Positions 44,067-48,215 of a DNA stretch of 48,215 nt are shown one piece after another. Origin of the DNA: Gammaproteobacteria bacterium (lineage in GTDB: Bacteria; Pseudomonadota; Gammaproteobacteria; Steroidobacterales; Steroidobacteraceae). Both the position numbers and the translations under genes were made by a program. Positions within the stretch are counted from its first letter, which is position 1. Every line of letters starts with the position of its first letter. Location of the stretch: the NCBI GenBank assembly GCA_003132025.1, contig PKWJ01000034.1, forward strand, positions 1-48,215, written 5' to 3'. The notes beneath the pieces are model-generated. The model was not told the DNA's origin, did not search any database, and worked only from the letters and a program-made list of their open reading frames with translations.

Positions 44067-45044
44067 ATGCCAGACCCGGATGAACCGCAGGGCTTTTTCG
44101 CCCGCCTCAAGGCGCGCCTCAATCGCGGCGGCGCCTCGATGGCGCGTGAGCTGCGCGGCCTGCTGCGGGGGCGCAAGATCGACGCGGCGGTGCTCGAAGA
44201 CCTGGAGACGCGTCTGCTGAGTGCCGACGTTGGCGTGGAGGCGACGGTCGACATCCTGGCCGACCTGAATCGCCGCGTCGCGCGCCACGAGCTCGATGAC
44301 GTCGAGGCGCTGCTCAATGCGCTGCGCGATCGCCTGACTGAGATGCTGGCGCCGTGCGAGCAGCCGCTGCAGATCGAGCGCAGCACCAAACCATTCGTGG
44401 TCCTGATCGTCGGCGTCAACGGCTCGGGCAAGACCACCAGCATCGGCAAGCTGGCGCGCGAGCTGCGCCAGCAGGGCCGCTCGGTAATGCTCGCTGCCGG
44501 CGACACCTTCCGCGCCGCCGCGATCGAGCAGCTGCACGTCTGGGCCGAGCGCACCGGCTCACTGTTCAGCGCGCAGCAGACCGGCGCCGACCCGGGCGCC
44601 GTGGTATTCGATGCACTGAAGTCGGCGCAGGCGCGCGGCATCGACGTGCTGCTGGCCGATACCGCCGGCCGGCTGCACAGCCAGACGCACCTGATGGACG
44701 AGCTCAAGAAGGTCAAGCGCGTCATCGCGCGCGTGCTGCCCGAGGCGCCGCACGAAGTGCTGCTGGTGCTCGATGCCAACCAGGGCCAGAACGCGCTGGC
44801 GCAGGCGCAGCAGTTCCACGCCGCGCTGGGCGTCACCGGACTGGTGCTGACCAAGCTGGACGGCACCGCGCGCGGCGGCATCGTGGTGGCGATCGCGCGC
44901 AAGCTCCAACTGCCGATTCGTTTCATCGGTGTCGGCGAGAAAGCCGAGGATTTCGGCGCCTTCAATGCGCGCGCGTTTGCCAGTGCGCTGGTGGACGGCG
45001 CCGCCGACGCCGGCGGCGTGGCGCGCGAGGCCTCGGTCTCGTGA
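44067..45044 (+). CDS. ftsY: signal recognition particle receptor
   Basis: A 325-residue SRP GTPase that docks ribosome-SRP complexes at the membrane. NG-domain motifs: GVNGSGKTTSIGKLA, AAGDTFRAAAIEQL, LLADTAGRLH, TKLDGTARGGIV. It lacks the long acidic A domain of E. coli FtsY and starts soon before the N domain. The ATG at 44067 has no strong ribosome site; a longer upstream frame overlaps rsmD. Its stop overlaps ftsE (GTGA). Confidence 0.95.
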   Translation: MPDPDEPQGFFARLKARLNRGGASMARELRGLLRGRKIDAAVLEDLETRLLSADVGVEATVDILADLNRRVARHELDDVEALLNALRDRLTEMLAPCEQPLQIERSTKPFVVLIVGVNGSGKTTSIGKLARELRQQGRSVMLAAGDTFRAAAIEQLHVWAERTGSLFSAQQTGADPGAVVFDALKSAQARGIDVLLADTAGRLHSQTHLMDELKKVKRVIARVLPEAPHEVLLVLDANQGQNALAQAQQFHAALGVTGLVLTKLDGTARGGIVVAIARKLQLPIRFIGVGEKAEDFGAFNARAFASALVDGAADAGGVAREASVS

Positions 45045-45724
45045 TCAGCTTCGAGCACGTCAGCAAGCGCTATCCCAATGGGCGCGAAGCGCTGACCGAT
45101 CTGAGCTTCGACATTCACGACGGCGAGATGGCGTTCCTCACCGGCCGTTCCGGCGCCGGCAAGAGCACCGTGCTCAAGCTGATCGCACTGCTCGAGCGCC
45201 CCACGCGCGGCCAGGTGCTGGTCAATGGCGACAACACCGCCAAACTGCCGTTGCGGCGCGTGCCGCTGTTTCGCCGCGGCCTGGGAGTGGTGTTCCAGGA
45301 TCACCGGCTGCTGATGGATCGGCCGGTGTTCGACAACGTGGCGCTGCCGCTGATCGTCGCCGACACCTCATTCCGCGAAATCGAAAAACGCGTACGCGCC
45401 GCTCTCGACCAGGTGGGCCTGCTGGGCAAGGAGCGGGTCGCGCCGCTGGAGCTGTCGGTGGGCGAGCAGCAGCGCGTCGGCATCGCGCGCGCCATCGTCA
45501 GCAAGCCGCCGCTGCTGGTGGCCGATGAACCCACCGGCAATCTCGACGCCACGCTCGCCGCGGAGGTCATGGGCCTGTTCCGGCGCTTCAATGAAGTCGG
45601 TGTCACCGTGGTGGTGGCGACTCACGACCTGCACCTGGTGCGCGAATCCGGGTTGCGCGAAATCGTGCTCGACGACGGCCGCAGCCAGACGCCGCCGATG
45701 CCGCCGATGCAGGCGTTGCGATAA
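45041..45724 (+). CDS. ftsE: cell division ATP-binding protein FtsE
   Basis: A 227-residue ABC ATPase that pairs with FtsX and controls septal peptidoglycan hydrolases. Walker A is GRSGAGKST, the Q loop VVFQDHRLL, Walker B LLVADEPTGNLD, and the switch His is in VVATHDLHLV. The signature reads LSVGEQQRVGIARA: Val140 stands where nearly all FtsE have Gly (LSGGE). GTG at 45041 overlaps the ftsY stop by four bases. Confidence 0.95.
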   Translation: MISFEHVSKRYPNGREALTDLSFDIHDGEMAFLTGRSGAGKSTVLKLIALLERPTRGQVLVNGDNTAKLPLRRVPLFRRGLGVVFQDHRLLMDRPVFDNVALPLIVADTSFREIEKRVRAALDQVGLLGKERVAPLELSVGEQQRVGIARAIVSKPPLLVADEPTGNLDATLAAEVMGLFRRFNEVGVTVVVATHDLHLVRESGLREIVLDDGRSQTPPMPPMQALR

Positions 45725-45737
45725 TAGACGCGCCCAC

Positions 45738-46670
45738 ATGCCCGGCAGTCTCTCCAACTGGATCGCACGCCATGCACACGCGCTGGTGTCCACCACCGGC
45801 CATCTCGGGCGCCACGGATTCGCCACCGTACTTACCGTGGCGGTGATGGGGCTGGCGCTGGCATTGCCGCTGGCGCTCAACGTACTGGTGCGCAACGTTC
45901 GCGACGCCACCGGCGATTTCTCCGAGGCGGTGGGACTGTCGGTCTACCTCAAGCCCGAGGTGCCGGAACAGAAGGCGCGCCAGCTGGCGAAGAGCGCCGG
46001 TGAGCGCACCGGCGTCGCCAGCGCGACGCTGATCACCGCAAGCGAAGCGCTGGCGGAATTTCGAGCCCAGTCGGGCTTCGGTGCCGCGTTGGACGCATTG
46101 CCGGATAATCCGCTGCCTAATGTGCTGACCATTCGCCCGGCGCCCGATGCCGCCTCACCTTCCCAGCTCGAGGCGCTGCGCAGCTACCTGCTGTCCTGGC
46201 CCGAGGTCGATTCGGTGCAGCTCGATCGCGACTGGGTGCTGCGCTTCAGCGCCATCCTCGAACTGCTGCGCCGCGTGGTGCTGATCACCGCGGTACTGCT
46301 GGGCGCCGGCGTGATCGCCGTCGTCGGCAACACCATCCGGCTGGAGATATTGAACCGCCGCGCCGAGATCGAAGTCACCAAGCTGGTCGGCGGCACCAAT
46401 GCCTTCGTGCGGCGGCCGTTTCTTTATGCCGGGGTGTTGTATGGGATCCTCGCGGGCTCCATCGCCTGGAGCATCGTGGCGCTGGCGCGTGCGAGCCTGG
46501 CGCCGGCGGCGATGCGGCTGGCAACGGCCTATGGCAGCGGGTTCACGCTCGAGGGCCCGAGCTTCTCCGAACTGGGCATCCTGCTGCTGTCCGGCATGGT
46601 CCTGGGCTGGCTCGGAGCCTGGATCGCCGCGGCGCGGCAGCTGGCTCGGATTGAGCCGCGAACGGCCTGA
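45738..46670 (+). CDS. ftsX: cell division protein FtsX
   Basis: A 310-residue membrane protein with four helices and a large periplasmic loop. HGFATVLTVAVMGLALALPL starts the first helix; the loop (LSVYLKPEVPEQKARQLAKS, LPDNPLPNVLTIRP) contacts EnvC-type activators; IAVVGNTIRLEILNRRAEIE, VTKLVGGTNAFVRRPF and GILLLSGMVLGWLGAWIAA close it. ATG at 45738, 13 bases after ftsE. Confidence 0.95.
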   Translation: MPGSLSNWIARHAHALVSTTGHLGRHGFATVLTVAVMGLALALPLALNVLVRNVRDATGDFSEAVGLSVYLKPEVPEQKARQLAKSAGERTGVASATLITASEALAEFRAQSGFGAALDALPDNPLPNVLTIRPAPDAASPSQLEALRSYLLSWPEVDSVQLDRDWVLRFSAILELLRRVVLITAVLLGAGVIAVVGNTIRLEILNRRAEIEVTKLVGGTNAFVRRPFLYAGVLYGILAGSIAWSIVALARASLAPAAMRLATAYGSGFTLEGPSFSELGILLLSGMVLGWLGAWIAAARQLARIEPRTA

Positions 46671-46723
46671 ACCACTCCTGGAATCGGCGGTCCAATGCTG
46701 CAGAAGATCTCCTACCCCGCCCG

Positions 46724-46764
46724 CTCTAAGTCCTTGAATATACGTCCCTCTAAGTCATTGAATA
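46724..46764. repeat. two 17-base direct repeats upstream of rpoH
   Basis: CTCTAAGTCCTTGAATA (46724-46740) and CTCTAAGTCATTGAATA (46748-46764) differ at one base and lie 24 bases apart, about two helical turns. Each contains TTGAAT, a -35-like box. They lie 28 to 68 bases before the CIRCE element and could be activator sites or tandem promoters. Confidence 0.55.
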
Positions 46765-46791
46765 GTAGAGATAGATTTTCTGTCTGGAGGC

Positions 46792-46818
46792 TTAGCACTC
46801 TGCCCATGAGAGTGCTAA
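46792..46818. promoter_or_regulatory. perfect CIRCE element (HrcA operator) in the rpoH leader
   Basis: TTAGCACTC (46792-46800), nine bases, then GAGTGCTAA (46810-46818): an exact copy of the CIRCE consensus. CIRCE is bound by the heat-shock repressor HrcA, classically before groE, dnaK or hrcA. It ends 32 bases before the rpoH start codon, so it lies within or at the start of the leader. Confidence 0.9.
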
Positions 46819-46850
46819 ACTATGTCCCTATCTACTAGGAGGATCGCGGA

Positions 46851-47729
46851 GTGACTAATTCACAGACTGCGCTGATCGCCCAACCCGCCGCCTTCGGACT
46901 GGCCGGTCCCATTGGCAGTTTTGATGCTTACCTGGATCGGGTGAGCCGGATTCCCGTGCTCAGCCGCGAGCAGGAGCAGGAGCTCGCGCTGCGTTTTCGG
47001 CGCGATGATGACCTGAGTGCGGCACGCGAGCTGGTGCTGTCGCACCTGCGCTTCGTGGTGCACATTGCGCGCGGCTATTCAGGCTATGGCCTGCCGATGA
47101 ACGACCTGGTGCAGGAGGGCAATATCGGCCTGATGAAAGCCGTCAAGCGCTTCGACCCCAACGTCGGGGTGCGCCTGGTGTCGTTCGCGGTGCATTGGAT
47201 CCGCGCCGAAATTCATGAGTACGTGCTGCGTAACTGGCGGCTGGTGAAGGTCGCCACCACCAAGGCGCAGCGCAAGCTGTTTTTCAATCTGCGCCGCATG
47301 AAGCCGAATCTCGCCTGGCTGAGCGCGGACGAAACGCGCGCGGTGGCCGAGGATCTCGGCGTGACCCCGGCCGAAGTCACCGAGATGGAGCGCCGGCTGT
47401 CGGCGCGTGATCTGTCATTCGACGTCGGCCCGGAAAACGACGAAGAGGAAAGCTTCGGGCCGGCGGCTTATCTGCCGGCGGCCGACGCCGATCCGGCCGA
47501 ACAGGTCGAGGCTGAAGAGTGGACCAGCTCGTCGAACGAGCGGCTGTCGGACGCAATGAAGCGGCTCGACGATCGCAGCCGGACCATTCTGCAACGCCGC
47601 TGGATGAGCGACGACAAGGCTACGCTGCACGAACTGGCGGCCGAGTACGGCGTGTCGGCCGAGCGCATCCGCCAGATCGAGGCCGGCGCCATGACCAAGC
47701 TCAAGGCGCTGCTGCCGGCTCCGGCCTGA
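46851..47729 (+). CDS. rpoH: RNA polymerase sigma-32 (heat-shock) factor
   Basis: A 292-residue group 3 sigma factor that reads heat-shock promoters. Region 2: [60 protein letters not shown]; the RpoH box QRKLFFNLR; region 4: [14 protein letters not shown] and [23 protein letters not shown] start at 46851 with AGGAGG eight bases upstream. It follows ftsX by 180 bases, the classic ftsYEX-rpoH order, but has its own upstream CIRCE. Its end overlaps the convergent OmpA-type gene by 29 bases. Confidence 0.96.
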   Translation: MTNSQTALIAQPAAFGLAGPIGSFDAYLDRVSRIPVLSREQEQELALRFRRDDDLSAARELVLSHLRFVVHIARGYSGYGLPMNDLVQEGNIGLMKAVKRFDPNVGVRLVSFAVHWIRAEIHEYVLRNWRLVKVATTKAQRKLFFNLRRMKPNLAWLSADETRAVAEDLGVTPAEVTEMERRLSARDLSFDVGPENDEEESFGPAAYLPAADADPAEQVEAEEWTSSSNERLSDAMKRLDDRSRTILQRRWMSDDKATLHELAAEYGVSAERIRQIEAGAMTKLKALLPAPA

Positions 47730-48215
47730 ACTCGATCTCGATCCGGCGATTCTCCACCCGTCCCGGCGGCGTCTGATTGCTCGCCACCGCGTCGCTGGCG
47801 CCGGCACCACGCTGTTGCAGGCGTTTGGCGGCAATCCCGGCGGCGCTAAGTGCGTCGCTGATCGCCTGCGCGCGCTGGTCCGACAGGCTCTGATTCGCAC
47901 TCGCGCCGCCGATGCTGTCGGTATAGACCACCACCTGCGCCCGCAGCCGGCGGCGTTTCTTCAGCAGCTGCACGCTGGCGGCCAGCGCCGCCGCCGCGGC
48001 CGGGTCGCGTTTCAGATCCGCGCTGTCGAACTCGAACACTAATCGCGCCGGGATACGCAGGATCACCCGCTCGGGCTCGCGCAGCACCAGCACCCCGCTG
48101 TCGTCCGGCAGGCGCGCCAGCGCTACCTGCAGCTGCGCCTGGTCGCGGTCGAGCTCGCGGCGCACCGCCGGCTTCGGCGGCGGCGGCGCAGCCTCGCCGG
48201 CCGCGGACGCGGAAA
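47701..48215 (-). CDS. OmpA-domain protein, partial (start outside window)
   Basis: The C-terminal part of a peptidoglycan-binding protein; the frame stays open to the right edge. The OmpA-like domain shows [54 protein letters not shown] and [12 protein letters not shown] (the R-x-x-N-R-R-x-x-I end). Upstream is a Pro-rich linker (APPPPKPA), so a signal or lipoprotein start probably lies beyond 48215. It converges with rpoH, overlapping its last 29 bases. Confidence 0.88.
   Translation of the reverse strand, partial: SASAAGEAAPPPPKPAVRRELDRDQAQLQVALARLPDDSGVLVLREPERVILRIPARLVFEFDSADLKRDPAAAAALAASVQLLKKRRRLRAQVVVYTDSIGGASANQSLSDQRAQAISDALSAAGIAAKRLQQRGAGASDAVASNQTPPGRVENRRIEIEFRPEPAAAP

Noticed and set aside
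46733-46764. Sigma-32-type promoter (CTTGAA with CCCCAT-like box) before rpoH
   Set aside because: TTGAAT boxes exist but no CCCCAT-like partner lies at the right distance.

Overview
The window looks like chromosomal DNA of a GC-rich gammaproteobacterium, most likely from the Xanthomonadales/Nevskiales/Steroidobacterales neighbourhood. The basis is gene order. The right half keeps the classic gammaproteobacterial series pyrE, dut, coaBC (dfp), radC, rpmB, rpmG, mutM, coaD, rsmD, ftsY-ftsE-ftsX and rpoH. UrcA, DUF4124 and DUF6763-type genes and an aceK gene also point to that group. The exact genus cannot be read from this sequence.

Region by region. 1-13.8 kb is accessory. It holds small secreted or lipid-anchored proteins, a flavodoxin-like protein with an alpha/beta hydrolase, a GNAT enzyme, a periplasmic cyclophilin beside a porin, a Ser-rich lipoprotein, a broken monooxygenase-like gene next to an FAD monooxygenase, a BON-domain protein, a BT1-type MFS carrier and a CPBP membrane protease. 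A tRNA-Gly(CCC) at 13.8 kb follows aceK. From 13.9 to 20.8 kb, all on the minus strand, lie aceK, an S10 carboxypeptidase, a membrane-anchored trehalose-phosphate-synthase-like fusion and a luciferase-like oxidoreductase. From 20.8 to 27.3 kb lie trmB, marC, a DUF6763 gene, and a minus-strand cluster of ExoIII/Crc-like nuclease, AmpG-like permease, Rieske protein and a TIR-TM-TolB-TPR protein.

27.3-48.2 kb is the conserved housekeeping backbone (pyrimidine and dUTP metabolism, CoA synthesis, ribosomal proteins L28/L33, 8-oxoguanine repair, cell division and SRP receptor, heat-shock sigma factor). It is interrupted by accessory insertions: a MarR-GNAT regulator, a LysR regulator, UrcA and an EamA exporter between radC and rpmB; a hybrid histidine kinase and a duplicated beta-barrel protein between rpmG and mutM; and alkA, ggt and an NHL-type propeller between mutM and coaD.

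The most striking signal is a perfect CIRCE element (TTAGCACTC-N9-GAGTGCTAA) in the leader of rpoH. It would place the heat-shock sigma factor under the HrcA repressor. Other points of interest are the sensor-like fusion to trehalose-phosphate synthase, the TIR-TolB-TPR protein, an ExoIII enzyme in the crc position beside pyrE with its catalytic residues intact, an FtsE with an altered signature motif, tiny genes missed by length cut-offs, and an internally duplicated outer-membrane protein. I saw no CRISPR array, insertion sequence, prophage or replication origin.
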